Of a stretch of 64,000 bases of DNA, positions 25,150 to 34,014 are shown one piece after another. Location of the stretch: NCBI RefSeq assembly GCF_001885905.1, contig NZ_JXKM01000001.1, forward strand, positions 62,001 through 126,000, written 5' to 3'. A program made the position numbers and the translations under genes. Below the pieces are notes generated by a model. It worked only from the letters and a program-made list of their open reading frames with translations, searched no databases and was not told where the DNA came from. Each line of letters starts with the position of its first letter. The stretch's first letter is position 1. Origin of the DNA: Enterococcus devriesei. Lineage in GTDB: Bacteria > Bacillota > Bacilli > Lactobacillales > Enterococcaceae.

Positions 25150-26586
25150 TTAATTCATTTCTTTTTCACGTTCCCGTTTGGCTAACGTTGGCATCACAAA
25201 ACCTAAGCCGATCAACACAACGATTCCGACAATGTTAATAATCAATTCATGCCAGAACAAGCTGGAGCCATAAGCGGCGTCTTGTGGTAAAATCCCGAAC
25301 AAGGTTGCGATAACCGTTACTGCGAGACACCAGCCGCCGACAAAGACCGCCATCCGATCATTTTTGATAAAGACATACTCGGATTGAAATTTCCGACTGT
25401 CTAAGCGAATCCGAATGAAGGCGTAAAAAATCCAGCAAGTCACACCTGGTGAAATAATGCCGTTAAGATTCAATAACCAGTTAAAGATATCATTCATCTC
25501 TGGCAAGAAAACACCTAATAATAAAATGAAGGCACTTAAAGCGGTAGTTAAAATGTAGCCGTTGATCGGTAAACCTTCCGCGTTTAGTTTGGTTAATTTC
25601 TTCGGCATAAATTGTTTCCCGGTATCAGAGATCAGCATCCGGGTCATGGCATCTAATAAGACCGCCAACAGCGCGCACATATAAATGATTTGGGTCACGG
25701 CGAAAACATACATCAAACTATTCCCAAGATGGAAAAATTCACCGAGTCGTTGGAAAGCATAATACGACCCGTTCATTTTCAAATTATTTGGTAGGTGATG
25801 GGCATTGAAAAAGACGCCTAGTGAGAATGAACCAAAGACCGTCAAGAAGATTGTCATCACGGTCAGCATGATCATTGCTTTAGGAAAATCTTTTTGCGGC
25901 TTACGCATCCGAGTGACAAAGGGCGCGACGAGTTCCGCACCATTGATGGCATAGATTAACAAGCCAATCGTGGTTAAATAATGCAGATTGAATTTGGGTA
26001 CGATGGCACCTAGATTCATTGGCTGTGTTTCGATATGACCGTTTGGCATAAACAAGGAAGCGAAGGTCATAAAGACAAACAGCAAGGCCATGATGAACAT
26101 CGCGCCGCCACCTAAAGTACTCAAGACTTCCAATGATTTTTTAAAATGCCGTTGCAAGAAAATAAAGGCTAAGAAAACACAGAAGGTTAATAAGGCAAAC
26201 ATTGAGTTAGACATTTTATCTTCCATTGAATCATTGCCGTTGACTAGCCAGCCGAAGCCGACGACAACCGCGTTAGCTGTATCGACGACATAAGGGATCG
26301 ATGCCGCCCAATAGGTCCAAGCGGTAAAATAACCTAGTCGATCGCCGCTGGTTCCTCGTACCCACGAGGTCAAGCCGCCGCCTTCATGATTGAACACCGA
26401 ACCTAGTTGACCAACCATCAAAGAATAAGGAATCACATATAATAGCAGTAAAATTATCCAAGAAGTAATAACACCTAAGCCTTGGTTGGCAAAGTTATAA
26501 ATAATATCATCAAAACCAATGACAGTAACAAACGACATCATGGCTAAGACTGGCCATGAGATAAAACTTTTCTTTTCCTCGATCAT
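25150..26586 (-). CDS. APC-superfamily amino acid permease, paralogue 2
   Basis: 478 residues, about twelve spans, same architecture and length as the permease at 22226, with shared blocks SLMVGQLGSVF, LTSWVRGTSGDR, FTAWTYW and FPKAMIM. Belongs to the glutamate/GABA-antiporter-like branch of the APC superfamily. Substrate unknown. AAGGAGC precedes ATG 26586. Unlike its paralogue I see no cre site upstream, so the two probably respond to different signals. Confidence 0.82.
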   Translation of the reverse strand: MIEEKKSFISWPVLAMMSFVTVIGFDDIIYNFANQGLGVITSWIILLLLYVIPYSLMVGQLGSVFNHEGGGLTSWVRGTSGDRLGYFTAWTYWAASIPYVVDTANAVVVGFGWLVNGNDSMEDKMSNSMFALLTFCVFLAFIFLQRHFKKSLEVLSTLGGGAMFIMALLFVFMTFASLFMPNGHIETQPMNLGAIVPKFNLHYLTTIGLLIYAINGAELVAPFVTRMRKPQKDFPKAMIMLTVMTIFLTVFGSFSLGVFFNAHHLPNNLKMNGSYYAFQRLGEFFHLGNSLMYVFAVTQIIYMCALLAVLLDAMTRMLISDTGKQFMPKKLTKLNAEGLPINGYILTTALSAFILLLGVFLPEMNDIFNWLLNLNGIISPGVTCWIFYAFIRIRLDSRKFQSEYVFIKNDRMAVFVGGWCLAVTVIATLFGILPQDAAYGSSLFWHELIINIVGIVVLIGLGFVMPTLAKREREKEMN

Positions 26587-26919
26587 GTAAATTGCTCCTT
26601 CAGTAAAATAATAGAAATCAGATTAGTTTAACGAGCAGATGACGGAGGCTTGTTTCGATAAGCCACGAAGATCCCCTTCCTTTTTTACAAATACGATCTA
26701 TCATCCCATAAAAAAATAAATAGTGCCAATAAAAATGAATACTTTGCTAAATTTCAAAAATTTTTGCCAAAGCTCAACAGGAATCAACAGTCTTTTGGTT
26801 AGTTTACCACAGCTTTTCTTCACTTTAGCAAGTCAGCTAGTCAGAGGCTCTTTCTGTTCATTCTAATTTTTTTTGGCTATACTAATAGTGAAGTCTTAGA
26901 AAACGAGGAGGAATTTTTT
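26587..26919. other. Divergent intergenic region
   Basis: AT-rich region between the permease and the ClpP-like gene. A -10-like TATACT (26878-26883) probably belongs to the ClpP-like gene; its -35 is poor. No ORF, repeat or strong hairpin was seen. Confidence 0.4.
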
Positions 26920-27507
26920 ATGAATCATCTTTTTGCAGAAGGCGACACACCAAAACCAGAAGAACAAAATCCAATGCTCTTAAAATTATTGAAGCAACGG
27001 ACAATTTTGATTTATGGTGAGATTACACAAGAGTTAGCCAAAACGGTGACTGAACAACTGCTTTATTTATCATCTGCTAGTGAAGAACCAATTACAATGT
27101 TTATTAATAGCCAAGGTGGCCATGTGGAGTCAGGCGATACGATCCACGATGTCATTAAATTTATCAAACCAAAAGTAAAAGTGATCGGAACCGGCTGGGT
27201 AGCAAGTGCTGGGATCACGATTTATTTGGCGGCGGATAAAAAAGACCGTTACAGCTTGCCGAATACCCGCTACATGATTCATCAACCGGCTGGCGGCGTG
27301 CAAGGGCAATCAACCGAAATTCAAATCGAAGCCAAAGAAATTCTACGGATGCGCAAACGGGTGAACAAATTAATCGCCAAAGCAACCGGTCAAACTTTGG
27401 AAAAAATTGAAAAAGATACCGACCGCAACTTCTGGCTTTCAGCTGAAGAAGCGAAGGACTACGGCATCGTCAACAAGATCGTAGAATCAGAATCTGCAGT
27501 TAAATAA
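26920..27507 (+). CDS. ClpP-like serine protease, non-canonical paralogue
   Basis: 195 residues. Catalytic triad positions are present: Ser96 (WVASAGIT), His121 (MIHQPAGG) and Asp168 (KDTDRNF), plus the [10 protein letters not shown] oxyanion strand and the [11 protein letters not shown] end. It departs from housekeeping ClpP: the nucleophile sits in ASAG rather than AASMG, the N-terminal axial-loop segment is replaced by an acidic, proline-rich start ([12 protein letters not shown]), and FINSQGG replaces YINSPGG. It may form its own ring or a mixed ring with altered partner use. AGGAGG precedes ATG 26920. Monocistronic. Confidence 0.85.
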   Translation: MNHLFAEGDTPKPEEQNPMLLKLLKQRTILIYGEITQELAKTVTEQLLYLSSASEEPITMFINSQGGHVESGDTIHDVIKFIKPKVKVIGTGWVASAGITIYLAADKKDRYSLPNTRYMIHQPAGGVQGQSTEIQIEAKEILRMRKRVNKLIAKATGQTLEKIEKDTDRNFWLSAEEAKDYGIVNKIVESESAVK

Positions 27508-27520
27508 GAACAAACAAGCG

Positions 27521-27685
27521 GTCGTGACAGAAGTGTTCAGCTTCAAGAAGTAAGCAAAAAAATTGAAAATAGTTTCTCATATTTTTGAGATGATCCGGCT
27601 TAGTTCCGAAGAAGCTACTACTGGTACGTCGTTTATTTGTAAAAAGAACTTGTGACAAGATTTTTGTCACAAGTTCTTTTTCTTT
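27521..27685 (+). repeat. R1 repeat, copy 2, ending in a terminator
   Basis: Begins GTCGTGACAGAAG, includes TTCAGCTTC, CGGCTTAGTTCCGAAGAAGCTACT and GTCGTTTATTTG, and ends with a 17-bp perfect terminator stem (27641-27657 with 27665-27681) whose core TTGTGACAAGATTTTTGTCACAA resembles those of copies 1 and 4. The central 70 bp are absent from the short copies. Confidence 0.72.
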
Positions 27686-27798
27686 TCTCTAAAATAATTC
27701 GGTTGAAATAAGAAAAATATAATAGACAAGGAAAAGTGAATCTGCTAATGTTAGAGGAAAAATAAAATTTGATGTGAATATTTTAAGGAGGAACGGGA

Positions 27799-29357
27799 TT
27801 GGGAGCTAAAATAAAGGAATTGTTAGTATTGCCTTCTTTGAGAGAAGCCGAGGTATTGACGGGGCACAACAATTTAAATCAGACGGTAACGTCGCTGTCT
27901 TTTTTAGAGATTGCCGATATGGAATACTGTGAAGAACATTTCGAATTGAATGAATACCATACAGGCGAGTTGGCACTGACTTCCTTTTTTAGCATCAGAG
28001 AGGACATTGACAAGCAGTGTGCAACGATTTGTCAATTACAGCGAATGGGCGGTATTGGGATCATTTTATATAATGTTGGAACGGTTTTGCCGCGAGTTGC
28101 CCCAAAGTTTTAGAAACGGCTCAAGCGTTGGATTTTATTATTATCCAAATGCCAAAACAGTATCGTTGTATTCGATATAGTGAAGTGATTATTGAGTTGA
28201 TGGCGGAAATTTTGAAAAAACGACCGGCTGATAATATCGTCAATGAAGTAGTTGAGAAAGCTTCTTTACTGCCGGAGCACTTACGGACGGTGGATATTAC
28301 ACTGAAGCTACTGTCGGATCTTTTACGAACGAATATTGTTTTGATGAATGCTGACAACGAAGTGACCAATCAAATCAAGTGGCCGAGAAATTCTACGACT
28401 GATTTAGAACGTCTATTACGGCGAGTCGCGGTAGAGGACGGCCAACAAGTGCTTAAAAATGATTTCTCTATTTTTTATAAGGAACTTTATCAAAAAGGAA
28501 ATGGCTCGCTGTCCCTCTATTTACTAAAGGAACATGAATTATTAACAGAAGCTGAATGTGAACAAACGGTGGAACTGCTGCGAGTTGCTTTGAATTTATG
28601 GGGCAAGAAGCACGGTGAAGTCAATGAAGCGGCGCTAGTTCACGCGATTTTAAATGATGAAAGCGAAAAGATGTATCGCTTGGCAAATCAATTGAAGATC
28701 GATGTAAAGGGAATCGAGTTAATGTGGCTCCTACAATTAAACGATCTTAAAGAAGAAAAGAAATTAAAAGAAGACATTCTCAGCTATGCTTCAAAGTTTT
28801 ATAAAACCTGTGTCACCCAATTATTGGATGACCAGTTGATCGTGCTCCTAGGAAATTATCGCCACAATGACTCTGAGCTGGTACTGGGAGAAACGTTCAT
28901 CCAAAACAGTCCCTACAAAGAGAGTATCGATAGTATCGTTTTGTGTCCTCGTTTACGCAATACCACCGATGTGCGGACGACTTATCAATTAGTCAATGAA
29001 GTTGCGCTGCAACTGCCGAAGTTATTTCACGAGAAAAAGAATTTCTCTATTAGTGAGATTCGGCAAGTCGCTTACGCCAATAAATTGATTCAATCTGGTG
29101 AAGCGGAAGTCGAAGAGACGCTAGCACTGTTAAGTCCTATTATGGATAGCAAAGAGCAGCTAATGACATTATGCAGCTTTCTATTAGATGCCGGAGCCGA
29201 TTTTCAAATTTGCAGCGAACAACTGTTTATCCATAAAAATACAGTAAAATATCGGATCAAAAAAATCAGCGAAGCGCTCGGCTACAATGTAATGCGCTTT
29301 TCTGAAAGTTACGAATGCTATGTCGCCTGTTTGACCTACCGTTTAATCAGCCTCTAA
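27799..29357 (+). pseudogene. PucR-family transcriptional regulator, split by a -1 frameshift
   Basis: N-terminal frame starts at TTG 27799 (AAGGAGG upstream) and stops at 28111; the rest continues in the -1 frame from about 28107 to 29357. Together they give about 520 residues with PucR order: N-terminal ligand domain (LPSLREAEVLTGHNNL), central GGDEF-like region, and C-terminal HTH_30 (FIHKNTVKYRIKKI). The junction sits on C CCA AAG (28101-28107), an X XXY YYZ heptamer, next to the zero-frame stop. A single lost base, a sequencing error or programmed slippage would all explain it. Target genes are not evident; PucR proteins often sense purines or other metabolites. Confidence 0.75.
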
Positions 29358-29383
29358 AACTTCCGAGATCCGGGAGTTTTTTT
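29357..29383 (+). terminator. Terminator after the PucR gene
   Basis: AAACTTCCG (29357-29365) pairs with CGGGAGTTT (29371-29379), one G-T wobble, followed by TTTT. Confidence 0.7.
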
Positions 29384-29526
29384 AGTTTATAAAGAAAGTA
29401 TAAAATTTTCAAATGAATAAATTGCTTTACAGCAGGTATATCCATGTCCGACTTCTTGAAACCTTGCTTATTAGCTGTCGGTTTTACAATTAAAAAGTTA
29501 AGCTATCACTAGAGCAGAGACATAAA

Positions 29527-29551
29527 AAACGGCTTTAACGACAAGCCGTTT
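29527..29551 (-). terminator. Terminator of the threonine aldolase gene
   Basis: AAACGGCTT (29527-29535) pairs with AAGCCGTTT (29543-29551); T-run on the minus strand. Confidence 0.75.
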
Positions 29552-30575
29552 ACAATAATGCTAATAATTCATCAATCTCCGTTTGTTTCGTTGCCCAACT
29601 GGTAGCGAAACGAATCACCGTATGCTGTTCATCGTATTTTTCCCAGAAGCTGAAGGCGACTTGCCGTTTTAGTTCTTCCATTTGTTTGTTTTCCAAAATA
29701 ACAAATTGCTGATTCGTTGGCGAATCAAGATAAAAACGATAATTTTTTGCTAATAACCCTTGCTTTAAACGCATTGCCATGTCGATAGCGTGCTGACTGA
29801 TCTGAAAATACAGCTGATTGGTAAACAGCGTATCGAATTGCAATCCTAATAAACGGCCTTTGGCTAACAGTGCGCCTTGTTGTTTCATGTGGGCGATGAA
29901 ATAGTCGGGAGTATTCTTTTTGGTAAAGACGATTGCTTCTCCTAACAGCGCGCCGACTTTTGTTCCACCGATGTAAAAAACATCGCAGTATTCGGCGATC
30001 TGTGGCAAGCTTAAATCCGATTCAGGGCTGACTAAGCCGTAGCCTAAGCGAGCGCCGTCTAAAAATAAAGGGATTTTGTATTGCTGACAAACTGCCGAAA
30101 TCATTTTTAATTCTTCCTGTGAATAGAGCGTGCCGTATTCAGTAGGATGAGAGAGATAGACCATCCCAGGAAAAACCATGAACTCGCGATTGTCATCTGC
30201 CCAAAATTGTTCAAGGTACTCGCGGATTTGTTCCGCAGAAATTTTCCCGTTGGTTTGCGGCAAGCTTAAAACTTTATGGCCGGAAAATTCGATGGCGCCG
30301 GTCTCGTGGGTGGTGATGTGTCCAGTTTCGGGGGCGATAACGCCTTCGTATTTTTTTAATAGTGAAGCAATCACTAAGGCGTTGGTTAAAGTACCACCGG
30401 AAATAAAATAAATTTCAGCTTCAGGGCAAAGCGTCGCTTGCCGAATTTTATCAATCGCGGAGGCAGAATATTTATCCCGCCCATAACCGCTTAATTTTTC
30501 TTGATTGGTTTCTACCAAACGGGCCAAAATTTTTTCATGAGCCCCTTCTAAATAATCACTCTCAAAGTTCAACAT
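29550..30575 (-). CDS. Low-specificity L-threonine aldolase family PLP enzyme
   Basis: 341 residues from ATG 30575 (AAGGAG 7 nt upstream; TTG 30581 is less likely). Fold-type I PLP enzyme: the cofactor Lys is in FYIGGTKVGALLGEA near 205, FLDGARLGYG supplies the PLP-nitrogen Asp, and YFISGGTLTNALV the phosphate-binding turn. It splits threonine/allo-threonine to glycine and acetaldehyde. HTTHETGAIE is close to the family's AH-H-ETG motif. Monocistronic, no pathway neighbours. Confidence 0.86.
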   Translation of the reverse strand: MLNFESDYLEGAHEKILARLVETNQEKLSGYGRDKYSASAIDKIRQATLCPEAEIYFISGGTLTNALVIASLLKKYEGVIAPETGHITTHETGAIEFSGHKVLSLPQTNGKISAEQIREYLEQFWADDNREFMVFPGMVYLSHPTEYGTLYSQEELKMISAVCQQYKIPLFLDGARLGYGLVSPESDLSLPQIAEYCDVFYIGGTKVGALLGEAIVFTKKNTPDYFIAHMKQQGALLAKGRLLGLQFDTLFTNQLYFQISQHAIDMAMRLKQGLLAKNYRFYLDSPTNQQFVILENKQMEELKRQVAFSFWEKYDEQHTVIRFATSWATKQTEIDELLALL

Positions 30576-30653
30576 AGGCAAACTCCTTTTTTCTATCAGT
30601 ATAACGAATTTTTAAAGAAGACACAGTTTTATTTGTATGACTCAGGTCGGTAA

Positions 30654-30690
30654 AAAAATCAACGAGCAGACAAGCTGCCCGTTGATTTTT
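30654..30690 (-). terminator. Terminator of the UPF0173 gene
   Basis: 16-bp stem with one mismatch, 30654-30669 with 30675-30690, flanked by an A-run that yields the minus-strand T-tract. Confidence 0.75.
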
Positions 30691-31372
30691 ATAGTTCTAA
30701 AGTTTCTCCAACAGCTAAAACCTTGCCGACATTTTCCGGCAAAAGCTTAACGAAGGCTTCAGGGTCTTGTTTAATGACGGGAAAGGTATTGTAATGGATC
30801 GGCACGACTTGTTTGGCTTTCAGTCGTTTTGCGGCGCTAGCAGCCTCATTCGGACCCATCGTAAAATTATCGCCAATCGGCAAGAAAGCCACATCAATAT
30901 CAAAGGCGTTACCGAAAAGTGCCATGTCACCGAAATTCGAGGTATCACCGGCGTGATAAATTGTTTTTCCTTCAGCTTGGATAATGAAACCTGCGGGCTC
31001 GCCCATATAAACCATTTGTCCATCGACTTCATAGCCGGAGCTGTGTTGAGCGTGGACCATTTTTACGCGACCAAAGTGGAAATCATATTTTCCGCCAATG
31101 TTCATACCGTGAGTCTTTTCTACACCGTTCTTTTCCGCAAAAGAACAAACTTCGACAATACTGATCACGGTAGCATCATTTCGTTTAGCAATGGGCACCA
31201 TGTCGCCAATGTGATCACTATGACCATGAGTGACTAAGATCCAATCTGTCGTGACTTCATCTGCTTTCAGGTCGGTTAATGAATTGCCGGTAATAAATGG
31301 ATCAAATAATAATTTCTGACCATCTTTCATGACGATCGAAAGAATGGAATGACCATGATACGTGATTTTCAT
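30689..31372 (-). CDS. UPF0173 metallo-beta-lactamase-fold hydrolase
   Basis: 227 residues, the usual UPF0173 length. The metal-binding motif [11 protein letters not shown] (about residues 47-57), the later [12 protein letters not shown] and the C-terminal VPIHYNTFP His define a two-metal hydrolase of the YtkL group. Substrate unknown. GGAGGAA precedes ATG 31372. Conserved widely in Firmicutes as a single gene. Confidence 0.88.
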   Translation of the reverse strand: MKITYHGHSILSIVMKDGQKLLFDPFITGNSLTDLKADEVTTDWILVTHGHSDHIGDMVPIAKRNDATVISIVEVCSFAEKNGVEKTHGMNIGGKYDFHFGRVKMVHAQHSSGYEVDGQMVYMGEPAGFIIQAEGKTIYHAGDTSNFGDMALFGNAFDIDVAFLPIGDNFTMGPNEAASAAKRLKAKQVVPIHYNTFPVIKQDPEAFVKLLPENVGKVLAVGETLEL

Positions 31373-31408
31373 TTGAAATTCCTCCTTGTTCGTACGTTTT
31401 TTAGAAAG

Positions 31409-31480
31409 AGGTTGTGACAGATTCGGTCAGCTTTGAAAAATATCGGCTTATTTCCGAAGAAGCTACTTCTGTCACAACTT
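31409..31480 (+). repeat. R1 repeat, copy 3, palindromic form
   Basis: GTTGTGACAGA (31411-31421) and TCTGTCACAAC (31468-31478) are perfect 11-bp inverted ends. Between them are TTCGGTCAGCTT and CGGCTTATTTCCGAAGAAGCTACT, shared with copy 2. No terminator core follows here. It lies between divergent genes. Confidence 0.65.
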
Positions 31481-31624
31481 TATTTATAAAAGAGAACTTC
31501 ATTTTTTTGAAGTCCGTCCATCTACTGTTCATTATAACGAAGATTTTTTGTAAGCAGTAACAAGAAGCCTTTTGCTTTTTAGCGAAAACGTTTAAACTAG
31601 AAGAAAAGTGTTGGAGGAGAAAAA

Positions 31625-32275
31625 ATGAAGATTACGGTTGATCCGAAGTTGAAGCAATTAGGGATCTCGCTGGCTTGCACAGTGATCGAATTCACGAATC
31701 AAGACTATCAAGCTGCTATTTGGCAAGAGCTGTTGAATCCTTTAATAGAAAAAATCGAGGTTGAGGATACGCTTGAAATGATTAAGGATGATCCACGAAT
31801 CGTCGCGACTAAAAAAGCCTATCGTACATTAGGAAAAGATCCGGCCCGATTTCGTCCGTCTTCAGATAGTTTGTGGCGGCGGGTCGTTCAACAAAAGGGT
31901 CTTTATCAAATCAATGACCTCGTTGACTTGAATAATTATTTTTCATTGAACTGGAAGCTGCCTTTTGGCTCGTATGATTTAAGCAAAGTGGATGAACCGA
32001 TTCAGTTAACAGTCGGAAAAGCCGGCGAACGCTACAGCGGCATCGGAAATAAATCGGTTAACATTGAGAATCTTGTGGTGTTAGAAGATTCCGCGGGACC
32101 ATTTGGCAGTCCAACTTCTGATGCCACTCGGGGAATGATTGGTGAGGAGACGACCCATGCATTGATCGTAGGCTATCAATTTGCAGATGATACGGGAGTG
32201 GATCAAGCCACTGTCAAAAAAGTGTTAGAAGCTTATTTGCAGGACTGCCGCGTGGTAGCACAAGCGATCATTTAA
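31625..32275 (+). CDS. B3/B4 tRNA-binding domain protein
   Basis: 216 residues. The stretch AYRTLGKDPARFRPSSDSLWRRV (about 56-78) and the later GERYSGIGNKSVNIENLVVLEDSAGPFGSPTSD region (about 137-169) match stand-alone proteins homologous to the B3/B4 domain of PheRS beta, which in the full synthetase houses the editing site. A role in clearing mischarged tRNA or binding an amino acid is inferred from homology only. TTGGAGGAG precedes ATG 31625. Convergent with a YbaK-family gene. Confidence 0.8.
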   Translation: MKITVDPKLKQLGISLACTVIEFTNQDYQAAIWQELLNPLIEKIEVEDTLEMIKDDPRIVATKKAYRTLGKDPARFRPSSDSLWRRVVQQKGLYQINDLVDLNNYFSLNWKLPFGSYDLSKVDEPIQLTVGKAGERYSGIGNKSVNIENLVVLEDSAGPFGSPTSDATRGMIGEETTHALIVGYQFADDTGVDQATVKKVLEAYLQDCRVVAQAII

Positions 32276-32276
32276 A

Positions 32277-32302
32277 AAAGACGAGTCAGCTGACTCGTCT
32301 TT
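32277..32302. terminator. Bidirectional terminator
   Basis: Fully palindromic 26-bp sequence, AAAGACGAGTCA and its complement around a central GC, with A-run left and T-run right; serves both convergent genes. Confidence 0.8.
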
Positions 32303-32323
32303 AGACTTTAAATTTAGCAATGC

Positions 32324-32812
32324 CTATAATTCGTTTGCTGGCCAATTTTTACAGACATCGACCCATTTTTTGTAGCGGGTATACGTTTCTAATTCAGGTA
32401 TCGTTAGCTCAATCGCACTGTTGGGACTACCGCAGGCGGGAAAGACTCGTTCAAAACGCTGCAACGATTCGTCAAGGTAAACGTCAACGTCAGCTTTGAT
32501 CGCAAAAGGACAAACGCCGCCGACAGGATGACCGATCGTCTCTTCGACTTGATCGGCTTTTACCATCGTGGCACGTTCATTAAAGGTCGCCTTGTACTTG
32601 CCATTATCAATTTTTGCATCACCGGCAATCACGATTAAAATTGTCTTGTCACTCTTTTTCAGGGTGAAGGACATCGTTTTCGCGATTAATTCCGGCGGAC
32701 AATCCAAGGCTTTGGCAGCCAGCTCGACGGTTGCACTAGAAACGGGAAATTCGTGGATCCGATCAGTCATTTCATATTGTGAGAAAAAGGCTTTTGTGGC
32801 TTCTATAGACAT
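32324..32812 (-). CDS. YbaK/ProX-domain aminoacyl-tRNA deacylase-like protein
   Basis: 162 residues from ATG 32812 (GGAGGAG upstream; ATG 32827 overlaps that SD). KTMSFTL, VIAGDAKIDNGKYKA (with the conserved Lys) and HPVGGVCPFA are YbaK/EbsC family signatures; these proteins hydrolyse Cys-tRNA(Pro) or Ala-tRNA(Pro), or bind related substrates. The GGVCPF turn is the active-site Gly-rich loop. Specificity cannot be read. Confidence 0.85.
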   Translation of the reverse strand: MSIEATKAFFSQYEMTDRIHEFPVSSATVELAAKALDCPPELIAKTMSFTLKKSDKTILIVIAGDAKIDNGKYKATFNERATMVKADQVEETIGHPVGGVCPFAIKADVDVYLDESLQRFERVFPACGSPNSAIELTIPELETYTRYKKWVDVCKNWPANEL

Positions 32813-32897
32813 TGAGCTCTCCTCCATTCGTTAATTAGAATGATACACGCTTTTCGGAAACAGGTAAATAAGATTTCACAACAAGGAAGGAAGCAAT

Positions 32898-33854
32898 ATG
32901 AAAGAGGATAAGAAAAAATTATTAGCCAAAGTCGCTTATATGTATTATGAACAAGAGCTGACGCAGGCTCAAATCGCTAAAGAATTATCCATCTATCGCA
33001 CGACAGTCAGCCGGATGATCAGCCAAGCGAAAAAGCAAGGTATCGTTGAGATCAAGATCAATCATTTTGATTCAGCGTTGTTTGAATTGGAAGAACAGTT
33101 GAAGCAAACGTTTAAATTAAAAGCCGTGGAGCTAGTTTCTAATGAGCGGGATGCTAGCGAAGAGGATCAAGAGGAACGATTGGCAGAAGCGGCTGGTGCT
33201 TGGCTGCGGCGCCAATTGACGGATGAGTTGGTGGTTGGTCTTTCTTGGGGGGCTAGTGTTGGCAACGCGATTAATAAAATTGAACCGAAACAATTAAGCG
33301 AAGTCGTGGTTGTACCTGTGGCGGGGGGACCGAGCCATATTAATTCTCGTTATCACGTTAATACCCTCGTCTATGAGTTAGCGCGGAAAGTAAATGGTCA
33401 AAGCTTATTTATCAATGCCTCTGTGATCCAAGAAACGAAAGAATTGGCGGAAGGAATCTTTAACTCAAAATATTTCTATGAATTAAAGGATTGCTGGCGG
33501 CGACTAGATATGGCGATCGTTGGAATCGGCGGACCGTTGAGCTATCAAAAAAGTCAGTGGCGTGATTTATTGACGGCAGTGGATTTTGAAGAGTTGAAAT
33601 TGCGAGAAGCGATTGGTGATTGCTGTTGTCGGTTTTATGACAGTTATGGCAAGGCGTTGGATGGTTCGTTGAATCAGCGGACGATTGGACTGCAATTAGA
33701 AGAACTGGCAAAGGTGCCCCAATCAGTCGGAATCGCTCGTGGGCGTTCCAAAGCTCGCTCGATCGTTCCTTTGCTGCAAAAGGGCTATCTCAATACCTTG
33801 ATCACGGATCAAGAAACAGCCGAAGAAATTTTACGGATTAGTCAGCGAATGTAG
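32898..33854 (+). CDS. SorC-family sugar-phosphate-responsive regulator
   Basis: 318 residues. N-terminal HTH (ELTQAQIAKELSIYRTTVSRMISQA, about residues 20-44), then the NagB-like effector domain with LVVGLSWGASVGNAI and VVVPVAGGPSHI. AAGGAAGG precedes ATG 32898. The next gene on the same strand is a fructose-6-phosphate aldolase family member, so a sugar phosphate is the likely signal and that gene a plausible target; a terminator stands between them. Confidence 0.87.
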   Translation: MKEDKKKLLAKVAYMYYEQELTQAQIAKELSIYRTTVSRMISQAKKQGIVEIKINHFDSALFELEEQLKQTFKLKAVELVSNERDASEEDQEERLAEAAGAWLRRQLTDELVVGLSWGASVGNAINKIEPKQLSEVVVVPVAGGPSHINSRYHVNTLVYELARKVNGQSLFINASVIQETKELAEGIFNSKYFYELKDCWRRLDMAIVGIGGPLSYQKSQWRDLLTAVDFEELKLREAIGDCCCRFYDSYGKALDGSLNQRTIGLQLEELAKVPQSVGIARGRSKARSIVPLLQKGYLNTLITDQETAEEILRISQRM

Positions 33855-33904
33855 TTTTCTTATTTGAAATGCACATCTGTGCGAAAAATCAAAAAGATTC
33901 AGAG

Positions 33905-33939
33905 GTGAAAGGCTTGAACTAACGCTTTTCACTTTTTTT
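33905..33939 (+). terminator. Terminator after the SorC gene
   Basis: GTGAAAGGC (33905-33913) pairs with GCTTTTCAC (33924-33932), one wobble, followed by TTTTTTT. Confidence 0.75.
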
Positions 33940-34014
33940 GCTTGGAGAATACAGAAATAATTAGGGCAGGATGCTATGCTTAGCTTATAGAAAATAGTAA
34001 AGGGGATTTTTTCA

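Noticed and set aside
28128-29357. Independent gene for the C-terminal PucR part
   Set aside because: No ribosome binding site before TTG 28128, and the upstream frame supplies the missing N-terminal domain exactly at the junction.
31573-31600. cre-like GCGAAAACGTTTAAAC before the B3/B4 gene
   Set aside because: Two consensus positions fail; AT-rich sequence around it makes a chance match likely.
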